This document shows positions 38,789-46,773 of a stretch of 64,000 bases of DNA, piece by piece. Origin of the DNA: Bradyrhizobium sp. GTDB lineage: Bacteria; Pseudomonadota; Alphaproteobacteria; Rhizobiales; Xanthobacteraceae. Numbering within the stretch: the stretch's first letter is position 1; each line of letters opens with the position of its first letter. The stretch lies in NCBI RefSeq assembly GCF_022844465.1, contig NZ_JALHLP010000002.1, positions 351,507 through 415,506 of the forward strand, given 5' to 3'. A program made the translations under genes and the position numbers. A model generated the notes under the pieces. The model searched no databases and had not been told where the DNA came from. It was given only the letters and a program-made list of their open reading frames with translations.

Positions 38789-39751
38789 TCACCCGAGCTT
38801 GCGGCCGATATCGAGGAATTTCTGCCGCCGCTGCCGGCGGACGCCGTCCGCATCCAGGTTGCGCAGGTCGTTGAAGGCCTGGGCGATGGCCTCGCCGGTG
38901 GCCGATATCATGGCGGCGGGATCGCGGTGGGCGCCGCCGGAGGGCTCCTTGAGGATCTGGTCGATGACGCCGAACCGCAGCATGTCCTGCGCCGTGATCT
39001 TCATGCTGGTGGCGGCTTCCTGGGCCTTGGTGCCGTCGCGCCACAGGATCGAGGACGCCGCCTCCGGCGAGATCACGCTGTAGATGGCATGCTCGAACAT
39101 CAGGACGCGGTTGGCAGTGGTGATCGCAATCGCGCCGCCCGACATGCCTTCGCCGGTGATGATCGCGACATTGGGCACGCCCAGCGAAAGGCAGGCGTCG
39201 GTGGATCGCGCGATCGCTTCCGCCTGGCCGCGCTCCTCGGCGCCGATGCCGGGATAGGCGCCGGCCGAATCGACGATCGACAGCACGGGAATGCCGAACC
39301 GGTCGGCCATTTCCATCAGCCGGACCGCCTTGCGGTAACCTTCGGGGCGCGCCATCCCGAAATTATGTTTGATGCGGCCTTCGGTCGAGGCGCCCTTTTC
39401 CTGGCCGATGACGCAGATGCTCTCGCCGCCGAAACGGCCGAAGCCGCCGACCAGCGCTTCATCCTCGCCGAACTTGCGATCGCCCGCCATCGGCGTGAAC
39501 TCAGGTATCAGCGCGTTGACGAAATCGGTGAAGTGCGGCCGCTGCGGATGGCGCGCCACCAGCGTCTTCTGCCACGGCGTCAGGTTGGCGTAGAGGTCGG
39601 TCAGCGCCTGCGCGGCCTTGTCCTCGATTCGCGCGATCTCATCGCCGATGTCGCTGCCGGACGCCGCCAGCGCGCGCAGTTCATCGACCTTGGCTTCCAG
39701 TTCGGCGACGGGTTTTTCGAAGTCGAGATAGCTGCGCATCTGATCCGGCAT
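38789..39751 (-). CDS. accA: Acetyl-CoA carboxylase carboxyltransferase subunit alpha
   Basis: 320 residues, the normal length. It carboxylates acetyl-CoA to malonyl-CoA with AccD in fatty acid synthesis. Visible family segments are RSYLDFEKPVAELEAKVDEL at the N-terminus, HPQRPHFTDFVNALIPEF, GRFGGESICVIGQEKG, GGAIAITTANRVLMFEHAIY and SVISPEAASSILWRD. The ATG at 39751 (MPDQMRSYL) is used; a second ATG at 39739 is possible and neither has a strong ribosome site. xerD is upstream on the same strand. Confidence 0.97.
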   Translation of the reverse strand: MPDQMRSYLDFEKPVAELEAKVDELRALAASGSDIGDEIARIEDKAAQALTDLYANLTPWQKTLVARHPQRPHFTDFVNALIPEFTPMAGDRKFGEDEALVGGFGRFGGESICVIGQEKGASTEGRIKHNFGMARPEGYRKAVRLMEMADRFGIPVLSIVDSAGAYPGIGAEERGQAEAIARSTDACLSLGVPNVAIITGEGMSGGAIAITTANRVLMFEHAIYSVISPEAASSILWRDGTKAQEAATSMKITAQDMLRFGVIDQILKEPSGGAHRDPAAMISATGEAIAQAFNDLRNLDADGVRRQRRQKFLDIGRKLG

Positions 39752-39811
39752 CAAGACAATATAAGGAATAACGCGCCCAGGAACGAAGCGGTTTCGATTC
39801 AGTCCAGGAAA

Positions 39812-39838
39812 GCACGCATCTTCAAAGATTTAGCGTGC
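39812..39838 (-). terminator. Hairpin between xerD and accA
   Basis: GCACGCATCTT (39812-39822) and AAGAT (39825-39829) plus GCGTGC (39833-39838) form a stem with a small bulge and a 2-base loop. It lies 138 bp past the xerD stop on the minus strand and 61 bp before the accA start. No clear T-tract follows, so it could instead be an accA leader structure. Confidence 0.35.
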
Positions 39839-39976
39839 ATTTCGGTCCGGATGATCCGGGCTTGCCGAAAACGCGCCAAACCAGGCTGCGGGCGGGACAC
39901 AAGGCTGTTTCAGGGGAGAAGCCGCGGAAGTCAAGGCGCGCTGTCACGTTTACGGATGCCGTAGTGGATGCCGCGC

Positions 39977-40939
39977 TCACTTCTCCGCCAGCGGATGCAG
40001 GTCGCGCACCAGACTCTTCAGCCGCTCCTCGACCACATGGGTATAGATTTGCGTGGTCGAGATGTCGGTATGACCAAGCAGCGTCTGCACGATGCGCAGG
40101 TCGGCGCCGTTGTGCAGCAGGTGGCTGGCGAAGGCGTGGCGCAGGACGTGCGGCGACACCAGCCGGGGCGCGAGGCCCGATGCCGCCGCCAGTTCCTTCA
40201 GGTCGCGGGCGAAGTGCTGCCGCGTCAGGTGGCCGCTTTCGCCGAACGAGGGAAACAGCCATGGCGAGCTTGCTGCGTTTTTCTGCTTTTCGGGCTTCAG
40301 CGCTTCCATCGCCGAAAGGTAATCCGCCATGGCCTGCCGCGACGCCTCGTTCAGCGGCACCAGCCGTTCCTTGTTGCCCTTGCCGCGCACCACGATCATG
40401 CGGATGTCGCGGCGCGAGGCCGACAGCGGCAGCGCCACCAATTCGGAGACGCGCAAGCCGGTGGCGTAGAGCACTTCCAGCAGGCAATGCAGCCGTAGTG
40501 CGCGCAGGCGCTGCTGCGGCGAAGCATTCGCTGCCTGCGTCAGCTCCTTGGCGCGGGTCAGCATTCTGTCGACGTCCGCGATCGACAACACCTTCGGCAG
40601 GCCACGGCCGCGCTTCGGGCCGGACAGGATCGCCGCCGGATCGTCGTTGCGGATGCGCTCGTTCAGGAGAAAGCGGAACAGGTGCCGCATCGCCGAAAGC
40701 CGCCGCGCCACGCTCGATGATTTGAAGCCGCGCGTATCGAGGTCGGCGAGGTAGTCCCGCAGCACGTCGGTGCCGGCGCGGGTCAGGCTTTGCCCGGCGC
40801 GGCCGAGAAAATCGGAGAGGTCCGTAAGGTCGTGGCGATAGGCGTCGAGCGTATTGTCGCCCGCCCCCTGTTCGGCCGCGAGCATGTCGAGGAACAGGTG
40901 GATCAGCTTTTCATCCGAGGCCGCCTTGCCGGAACGCAT
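39977..40939 (-). CDS. xerD: Site-specific tyrosine recombinase XerD
   Basis: 320 residues. With XerC it resolves chromosome dimers at dif under FtsK control. The N-terminal SAM-like core-binding domain (about 10-95) is followed by the catalytic domain with Arg in YATGLRVSELVALPL, Lys in VRGKGNKERLVPL, His/Arg in SPHVLRHAFASHLLHNGADL, His in LLGHTDISTTQIYTHV and the Tyr nucleophile in the same segment. GGAG lies 5 bases before the ATG. dif itself was not found in the window. Confidence 0.95.
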   Translation of the reverse strand: MRSGKAASDEKLIHLFLDMLAAEQGAGDNTLDAYRHDLTDLSDFLGRAGQSLTRAGTDVLRDYLADLDTRGFKSSSVARRLSAMRHLFRFLLNERIRNDDPAAILSGPKRGRGLPKVLSIADVDRMLTRAKELTQAANASPQQRLRALRLHCLLEVLYATGLRVSELVALPLSASRRDIRMIVVRGKGNKERLVPLNEASRQAMADYLSAMEALKPEKQKNAASSPWLFPSFGESGHLTRQHFARDLKELAAASGLAPRLVSPHVLRHAFASHLLHNGADLRIVQTLLGHTDISTTQIYTHVVEERLKSLVRDLHPLAEK

Positions 40940-41015
40940 GCCGTCTCCATCTCCGCCGCGGAAGCAAGGCCGCCGCTTTCCCCCGACTTCACCACACCCG
41001 ACCTGACGATAGCGG

Positions 41016-41162
41016 CTATTTCTTGAGGAACCTGTCTGCGGGGATGGTGACGGTCATCTCGCGTGGCTTCGGGGTAACGAAATTCGCGAGCGCGAAAATC
41101 GCGCCATAGATCAGCCCGGCGATGACGCCGACGACCGTCAGAAAGCGGAGCAAACTGGGCAT
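41016..41162 (-). CDS. 48-residue single-pass membrane protein
   Basis: Short gene read directly from the sequence: MPSLLRFLTVVGVIAGLIYG, then AIFALANFVTPKPREM and TVTIPADRFLKK, stop TAG at 41016-41018. One membrane helix (about 5-27) is followed by a short polar C-terminus. Codon use matches the genome (GC at third positions). I recall near-identical small proteins next to xerD and aroK in Bradyrhizobium, some mislabelled as histidine kinases. There is no clear ribosome site. It lies 76 bp upstream of xerD on the same strand and is divergent from aroK. Confidence 0.65.
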   Translation of the reverse strand: MPSLLRFLTVVGVIAGLIYGAIFALANFVTPKPREMTVTIPADRFLKK

Positions 41163-41305
41163 GGGGAGGCTCAGGGCGGCGAATTAACCAATGGAATCAT
41201 CCACCATGTTCGCATCCCCGTGGCAAGAGTCTCTGGCATCGGCATTGATGCGGGTAGTATAGGTGACGCCAAGCGGAAATGTCCCGTAAGCCCACAGGGT
41301 TGTTG

Positions 41306-43060
41306 ATGTCCGAAACCGCCGCACCGGCGCAAGCGAGCCCGTCTCCGGAGGCCGATATCGCCTCGGCGCTGGGACAGCGTTCGATTGTGCTCGTGGGCAT
41401 GATGGGCGCCGGCAAGTCGACCATCGGCCGTCGGCTGGGCGCGCGGCTGCAACTGCCGTTTCTCGATGCCGATAGCGAGATCGAAGCCGCGGCCTGCATG
41501 ACCATCCCGGAAATCTTCGAGAGCCGCGGCGAGCCTTACTTTCGGGACGGCGAGGCGCGGGTGATCGCGCGGCTGCTCGACAGCGGTCCGGCCGTGATCG
41601 CCACCGGCGGCGGCGCCTTCATGCGCGAGGAAACCCGCAACCGCATCCGCGACAAGGCGGTGTCGATCTGGCTCAAGGCGGATGCCGAAACGATCATGAA
41701 GCGGGTTAAACGCCGTGTCGATCGTCCGCTGCTGCAAACCGAGGATCCGGCTGCCACGGTCAGTCGCCTGCTCGAACTGCGTGACCCCGTCTACCAGAGC
41801 GCCGACCTGACGATCGCCTCGCGGGACGTGCCGCACGACCGCATTGTCGAAGAATGCATCGATGCCTTGCACAGCAGACTTTGTGCCGGCGACCCGGCAA
41901 CCCATGGACGGATCGCCATGACCGCGCCACTTAAGCCACCCGCCGACATGACCGTCGAGGTCGCGCTCGGCGAGCGCGCCTATGACATTGTGATCGGCCG
42001 CGGCGTGCTGCAGTCGCTGGGCGCGCGCGTGGCGGCGTTGCGACCGGGCGCCCGCGCGGCCGTCGTGACCGATCGCACCGTGGCCAGGCATTGGCTTGCG
42101 CAAACCGAGAGCTCGCTGGCGGAAGCCGGCATTGCCGCATCGCGCGTGATCGTCGACGAAGGCGAGGGGTCGAAAACCTATGCCGGCCTGGAACAGGTCA
42201 GCGAAGCCCTGATCGCGGCGAAGATTGAGCGCAACGATCTGGTGATAGCGCTTGGCGGCGGCGTGGTCGGCGATCTCGCCGGCTTTGCGGCGGCCGTCCT
42301 GCGCCGCGGCGTCGACTTCGTACAGGTGCCGACCTCGCTGCTGGCGCAGGTGGATTCCTCGGTCGGCGGCAAGACCGGCATCAATTCGCCGCAGGGCAAG
42401 AATCTGCTCGGCGCCTTCCACCAGCCGGTTCTGGTCGTCGCCGACACCTCGGTGCTGGACACGCTGTCGCCGCGCCAGTTTCGCGCCGGTTATGCCGAAG
42501 TCGCCAAGTACGGCGTCCTCGGCGACCAGGCCTTCTTCGCCTGGCTAGAAGCCAACCATGCCGACATCTTTTCCGGCGGCGCGGCGCGCGAGCATGCGAT
42601 CGCGACATCCTGCCGCGCCAAGGCCGCGATTGTCTCGCGTGACGAGCGCGAAACCGGCGAGCGTGCGCTGCTCAACCTCGGCCATACTTTCGGCCATGCG
42701 CTGGAGGCCGCGACCGGGTTTTCCGACCGCCTGTTCCATGGCGAAGGCGTTGCCGTGGGCATGGTGCTGGCGGCGGAATTCTCCGCTGATCTCGGCATGA
42801 TCCCCGCCGCTGACGTTGCCCGCGTTCAAACCCACCTTGCTGCTGCAGGTTTGCCGACCCGCTTGCAGGACATCGCGGGCTTCAGCCAGGAGGGGCTTTC
42901 GGACGCCGACGCGCTGATGGCGCTGATGGCCCAGGACAAGAAGGTCAAGCGCGGCAAGCTGACGCTGATTCTGCTGGAGGCGATCGGGCGCGCCGTGGTG
43001 GCAAACGACGTCGATCCGGCTTTGGTTCGCGCCTTTCTGCAACGGAAGCTGTCGGAATGA
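41306..43060 (+). CDS. aroKB: Shikimate kinase / 3-dehydroquinate synthase, in-frame fusion
   Basis: 584 residues from the ATG at 41306 (an ATG at 41279 is also in frame). Residues ~20-195 are shikimate kinase: SIVLVGMMGAGKSTIGRRLG (Walker A), FLDADSEIEAAA, EPYFRDGEARVIARLL and ATGGGAFMREE. Residues ~205-584 are 3-dehydroquinate synthase: LGGGVVGDLAGFAAAVLRRG, DFVQVPTSLLAQVDSSVGGK, the metal-ligand Glu in YAEVAKYG and His residues in LNLGHTFGHALE. No stop separates them; aroB has an in-frame ATG at 41918 (MTAPLKPPADM) that could serve as an internal start. Both act in the shikimate pathway (steps 5 and 2). Confidence 0.88.
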   Translation: MSETAAPAQASPSPEADIASALGQRSIVLVGMMGAGKSTIGRRLGARLQLPFLDADSEIEAAACMTIPEIFESRGEPYFRDGEARVIARLLDSGPAVIATGGGAFMREETRNRIRDKAVSIWLKADAETIMKRVKRRVDRPLLQTEDPAATVSRLLELRDPVYQSADLTIASRDVPHDRIVEECIDALHSRLCAGDPATHGRIAMTAPLKPPADMTVEVALGERAYDIVIGRGVLQSLGARVAALRPGARAAVVTDRTVARHWLAQTESSLAEAGIAASRVIVDEGEGSKTYAGLEQVSEALIAAKIERNDLVIALGGGVVGDLAGFAAAVLRRGVDFVQVPTSLLAQVDSSVGGKTGINSPQGKNLLGAFHQPVLVVADTSVLDTLSPRQFRAGYAEVAKYGVLGDQAFFAWLEANHADIFSGGAAREHAIATSCRAKAAIVSRDERETGERALLNLGHTFGHALEAATGFSDRLFHGEGVAVGMVLAAEFSADLGMIPAADVARVQTHLAAAGLPTRLQDIAGFSQEGLSDADALMALMAQDKKVKRGKLTLILLEAIGRAVVANDVDPALVRAFLQRKLSE

Positions 43061-43127
43061 GAACGGGATTGTCAAAGCCTATCCTGGGCGACGGGCCACG
43101 CCGGGCCGGTTCCGTCGCGGAGCCCGC

Positions 43128-44480
43128 ATGAGTTCGACCGCATCCAACCTGCTGCTGGCGCTCCTGCTGCTCGCCGCCAACGCGTTCTACGTGGCCGCCG
43201 AGTTCGCGCTGGTGAAGAGCCGCGGGTTTCGCATCAAGGTGATGGCGGAGCAAAACCGCTTCGGCGCGCGCCTGCTGCAGGAAATGATGAGCAACATCGA
43301 GGCCTATCTCGCATGCTGCCAGCTCGGGATCACCATGGCCTCGCTCGGCCTCGGCTGGGTCGGCGAGCCGACCGTTTCGGCGCTGCTCGAACCGGTGTTG
43401 CTCCCGCTCGGAATGTCGCCATCGACCCTGCACTTCGTGTCGTTCCTGACCGGGTTCCTGATCTTCGCCTCACTGCACATCGTCATCGGCGAGCAGGTGC
43501 CGAAGACGCTGGCGATCAGGCAGCCGATGCCGGTCTCGCAATGGATCGCCTATCCGCTCTATCTGTCCTATCTGGTGTTCTACCCGCTGAACTGGCTGCT
43601 CAACACCGTGTCGCGGGGGATCCTGCGCATGCTCGGCGTGCAGGAATCCTCCCAGCATGAAATCCTGACCGACTCCGAGATCGAGGGGCTGGTGGAGGAA
43701 TCGGCCGTGCATGGCGGGATCGAGAGCGGCGAGGCCGAGTATATCCAGAACGTCTTCCGTTTTGGCGACCTCGCGGTGTCGGACGTTATGGTCCATCGCA
43801 CCGCGATGGTGATGATCAATGCCGACTTGCCCCCGGACGAACTGGTGCGCGAGGTTCTGGCCACCGAATACACCCGCATCCCGCTGTGGCGCGACAGGCC
43901 GGAGAATATCGTCGGCGTGCTGCACGCCAAGGACCTGCTGCGCGCGATTCGCGCTTCCGAAGGCGATACCTCGCTCATCAATGCTTCGGCCATCATGCTG
44001 CCGCCGTGGTTCGTGCCGGAGATGCGGCCGCTGTCCGAGCAGCTCAAGGCGTTCCGCCGCCGCAAGACCCACTTCGCGCTGGTCGTCGACGAGTATGGCG
44101 AAGTCGAAGGCATGGTGACGCTGGAAGACATCCTGGAAGAAATCGTCGGCGACATTTCCGACGAGCACGACGTGGTGGTGGCGGGCGTCCGCGCCCAGCC
44201 CGACGGTTCCGTCGTGGTCGACGGGTCGGTGCCGATCCGCGATCTCAACCGCGCCATGAACTGGCACCTGCCGGACGAGGAGGCGACGACGGTCGCCGGC
44301 CTGGTGATTCATGAAGCGCGTTCGATCCCCGATCGCGGCCAGAGTTTTACCTTCCACGGTTTCCGCTTTCGCGTGCTCCGCCGCGAGCGCAACCGCATCA
44401 CCGCGCTGAAGATCGTGCCGCTGCCGCGCAAATCCGAGGCTGAGGGCCCGAAGCCGCGACGGGCCGGCACGGCGTTCTGA
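43128..44480 (+). CDS. CNNM/CorC-HlyC family membrane protein
   Basis: 450 residues. An N-terminal DUF21/CNNM membrane domain (about 1-200, four helices; LLALLLLAANAFYVAAEFAL, QLGITMASLGLGWVGEPTV) is followed by two CBS domains (about 210-330; VSDVMVHRTAMVMINADLPP, VVDEYGEVEGMVTLEDILEE) and a C-terminal CorC_HlyC domain (about 345-430; DGSVPIRDLNRAMNWHLP). Family members act in Mg2+ or Co2+ efflux; the hemolysin name is historical. GGAG lies 5 bases before the ATG. It lies 67 bp after aroKB. Confidence 0.92.
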   Translation: MSSTASNLLLALLLLAANAFYVAAEFALVKSRGFRIKVMAEQNRFGARLLQEMMSNIEAYLACCQLGITMASLGLGWVGEPTVSALLEPVLLPLGMSPSTLHFVSFLTGFLIFASLHIVIGEQVPKTLAIRQPMPVSQWIAYPLYLSYLVFYPLNWLLNTVSRGILRMLGVQESSQHEILTDSEIEGLVEESAVHGGIESGEAEYIQNVFRFGDLAVSDVMVHRTAMVMINADLPPDELVREVLATEYTRIPLWRDRPENIVGVLHAKDLLRAIRASEGDTSLINASAIMLPPWFVPEMRPLSEQLKAFRRRKTHFALVVDEYGEVEGMVTLEDILEEIVGDISDEHDVVVAGVRAQPDGSVVVDGSVPIRDLNRAMNWHLPDEEATTVAGLVIHEARSIPDRGQSFTFHGFRFRVLRRERNRITALKIVPLPRKSEAEGPKPRRAGTAF

Positions 44481-44560
44481 CGGCCTTCATAGCCGCGGCA
44501 TCGTCAGGGCGTCCGCGCCCGATTCGGAGGGCGCCCGACCGTCGCGCAAGGCTGGTTCGG

Positions 44561-44836
44561 CTAGCGATCGCTCTCCCGCGGCGCCAGCGCCCGGATCGCC
44601 AGCGCGTGGACGGAACCCGCCAGTTCCGCCGCCAGCGTCGCATTTACCATGCGGTGGCGTTCGACCCGGCTCTTCCCTTCGAAGGCCGGCGATACGATAT
44701 ACACCCTGAAGTGCGTCTCGCCGCCCGGCCTGTGGCCGGCATGGCCCTCATGAAGATGGGATTCGTCGGTGACGTCGAGGCTTTCCGGCAGGAAAGCTTC
44801 ACGCAACTTGTTTATGATGGTGTCCCTGGTGTTCAT
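44561..44836 (-). CDS. BolA family protein
   Basis: 91 residues. The BolA signature SRVERHRMVNATLAAELAGS and HFRVYIVSPAFEGKS are clear. It also has a possible His-rich segment HLHEGHAGHRPGG. BolA proteins pair with monothiol glutaredoxins and take part in iron-sulphur handling or transcription. It is divergent from the J-domain gene. Confidence 0.92.
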   Translation of the reverse strand: MNTRDTIINKLREAFLPESLDVTDESHLHEGHAGHRPGGETHFRVYIVSPAFEGKSRVERHRMVNATLAAELAGSVHALAIRALAPRESDR

Positions 44837-44945
44837 GAGGCCGGCAGATACGTCTGCATCCGCTTGCCGTCAATGGCGTATTCGAAGCGAGGTATTCGCA
44901 ATGTCAAGACTTGAAGCCTCGGGGATTGCGTAGTCAAAGTCAGCC

Positions 44946-45593
44946 ATGGCAATTGATTCATCCAAGTTCTTCGATTCCATTCGCATCAAGCCCAACAAGC
45001 TGAGCGCGAAGCAGCAGGCGCAGGCGCGCGAGGAAGCCGCCATGTGCGAATGGGCGGGGTGCCCGAACAAGGGACCGCACCGCGCGCCCAAGGGCCGTGA
45101 GAATTCCCGCGAGTACTTTCATTTCTGTCTCAACCACGTCCGCGAATACAACCAGTCCTACAATTTCTTCCAGGGCATGAACGCCGATGCCGTCGCGCGC
45201 TACCAGAAGGATGCGCTGACCGGCCATCGCCCGACCTGGAAGATGGGCGCCAACACCGCCGGCAAGAAGGGCAAGCAGGCTGCGGAGGACCTGGATGGGG
45301 CGGCCGATCCGTTCAGCATGATCTCCGAACTCAACGGTCGCGGCCGCTGGCGGCCGGGACCTGGCAGCGAAACGAAGGTTGAAACCCGCAAGGTCATGAA
45401 TGCCGAACGCAAGGCGTTGCACGTGATGGGGCTGACCGCGGAAGCCACCCTCGTAGAGGTCAAGGCGAAGTACAAGGCGCTGGTCAAGCAGCACCACCCC
45501 GACGCCAATGGCGGCGACCGCTCCACCGAGGACCGCCTGATCGAAGTCATCAAGGCCTACAATTACCTCAAGACCGTGGTGCGCGGCGCGTAG
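44946..45593 (+). CDS. J-domain (DnaJ-like) protein
   Basis: 215 residues. The N-terminal half has a conserved Cys/His pattern CEWAGCPNKGPHRAPKG...FHFCLNHVREYN (about 34-80), possibly metal binding; the C-terminal J domain (about 155-213) contains KQHHPDANGGD with the HPD loop that stimulates DnaK. Alphaproteobacterial homologues of this length are common next to bolA. No G/F-rich linker or client domain is present, so it is a specialised co-chaperone. Confidence 0.9.
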   Translation: MAIDSSKFFDSIRIKPNKLSAKQQAQAREEAAMCEWAGCPNKGPHRAPKGRENSREYFHFCLNHVREYNQSYNFFQGMNADAVARYQKDALTGHRPTWKMGANTAGKKGKQAAEDLDGAADPFSMISELNGRGRWRPGPGSETKVETRKVMNAERKALHVMGLTAEATLVEVKAKYKALVKQHHPDANGGDRSTEDRLIEVIKAYNYLKTVVRGA

Positions 45594-45606
45594 CGACCGT
45601 CGCAAG

Positions 45607-46698
45607 TCAATCCGGCATCGCGCCAATATACGCCGAACTCGGCCGAATCAGCCGGCCGCCGCGCTGCTGTTCGCGGGCGTGCGCGGTCCAGCCGGCGGCG
45701 CGCGCCACCGCGAACATCGGCGTAAACGCCTGCCGCGGGATTTTCAGCCCGTCGAGCAGGATCGCGGTGAAGAACTCCACATTGGTGTCGAGCGGGCGCT
45801 CCGGATTTTTCCGCCGCAGCGCGTCGCGGATATAGGCCTCGACCTCGCCGGCGAAGGGCAGCTTGCCGCCATCGCCGACCAGCCGCTCGATCGCGCCCTT
45901 GAGCACATCGGCGCGGGGATCGCGGACGCGGTAGATGCGGTGACCGAACCCCATCAGCCGTTCGCCACGGGCAAGCGCGTTGTCGACCCACGGCTTGATG
46001 CGCTCGGCTGATCCGATCGCGTCCAGCATTTCCAGCACTGGTTCGGGGGCGCCGCCATGCAGCGGTCCGGTCAGCGCGCAATAGCCGGCCGTGACGGCCG
46101 CGAACAGATCGGCCTGGGTCGAGGCCACCACCCGCGTCGTGAATGTCGATGCGTTCATGCCGTGGTCGCACACCGTGACGAAATAGGCGTCGAGGGCCGC
46201 CACCTCGGCCGCACCCGGCTTGCCGCCGAGCATCATCGACAACGTGTCGGCGGCATGACTGATGGTGGGATCGGGCGCGACCGGATCGTGACCGCCGGCG
46301 CGCCGGACCAGGGCGCCGGCGATCACCGGAAACGCGCCGACGATCGCGGCCTCGTGCATCAGGCCGGCTTCGGCGCGCAGGCCCGCGATCGCGGCCCGGA
46401 AGCCGTCGACGATGGATAGTCCGCGCGTGATGCCGAGCAGGTCCGGAAGGCGGGCGAAAGCGCGGGCGCGTCCCGCCCCGAGTGCGGCGCGCACCTCGGC
46501 CTCACTGACCGGCTGGCCGGTGCCGCCGCTCCACAACCGCGCGGTTACGCCCTCGAAGCCAGTTTTTCGGGCGAGATCGCCGACGCGCTCGCCGGCGATG
46601 ATCAGTTCGCCGCGCCCGCCATCGACATGGCTCAGCACGGTCTCGGCGGCGGCAACGCCGTCGAGGCCGATCGGGGTCTTCGAAAGCTGCATGTTCAT
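45607..46698 (-). CDS. Citrate synthase / methylcitrate synthase family protein
   Basis: 363 residues, in the short type-I-like (CitA/PrpC-like) class. Catalytic-region His residues are visible in HGMNASTFTTRVVAST and GPLHGGAPE. The segment that holds the catalytic Asp in characterised citrate synthases (NVDFYSG-like) reads NVEFFTAILLDGL, so Glu stands there. It lacks an HTH domain. The ATG at 46698 has GGGAG 7 bases upstream. It is divergent from the HTH-fused paralogue across a 75-bp AT-rich region, implying shared control. Substrate not proven. Confidence 0.85.
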   Translation of the reverse strand: MNMQLSKTPIGLDGVAAAETVLSHVDGGRGELIIAGERVGDLARKTGFEGVTARLWSGGTGQPVSEAEVRAALGAGRARAFARLPDLLGITRGLSIVDGFRAAIAGLRAEAGLMHEAAIVGAFPVIAGALVRRAGGHDPVAPDPTISHAADTLSMMLGGKPGAAEVAALDAYFVTVCDHGMNASTFTTRVVASTQADLFAAVTAGYCALTGPLHGGAPEPVLEMLDAIGSAERIKPWVDNALARGERLMGFGHRIYRVRDPRADVLKGAIERLVGDGGKLPFAGEVEAYIRDALRRKNPERPLDTNVEFFTAILLDGLKIPRQAFTPMFAVARAAGWTAHAREQQRGGRLIRPSSAYIGAMPD

Positions 46699-46744
46699 AA
46701 GCGCACTCCCTTTGGCTGCTCCCAAAGGTCGGCCCTCTCGACAC

Positions 46745-46772
46745 ATTGATCAATCTTGATTATGTAAATCAA
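46745..46772. promoter_or_regulatory. AT-rich tandem palindromes between divergent citrate-synthase genes
   Basis: ATTGATCAAT (46745-46754) is a perfect palindrome and TTGATT-ATGTA-AATCAA (46756-46772) has perfect 6-bp arms, both in a strikingly AT-rich patch. The second palindrome ends one base before the ATG of the HTH-fused gene. The shared TTGAT half-site suggests an operator, perhaps for the helix-turn-helix of that very protein; binding is inference. Confidence 0.5.
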
Positions 46773-46773
46773 T

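Noticed and set aside
39822..40725. Frames on both strands over the accA-xerD gap and xerD
   Set aside because: Overlap xerD, which has a complete catalytic set; the gap itself holds only a hairpin.
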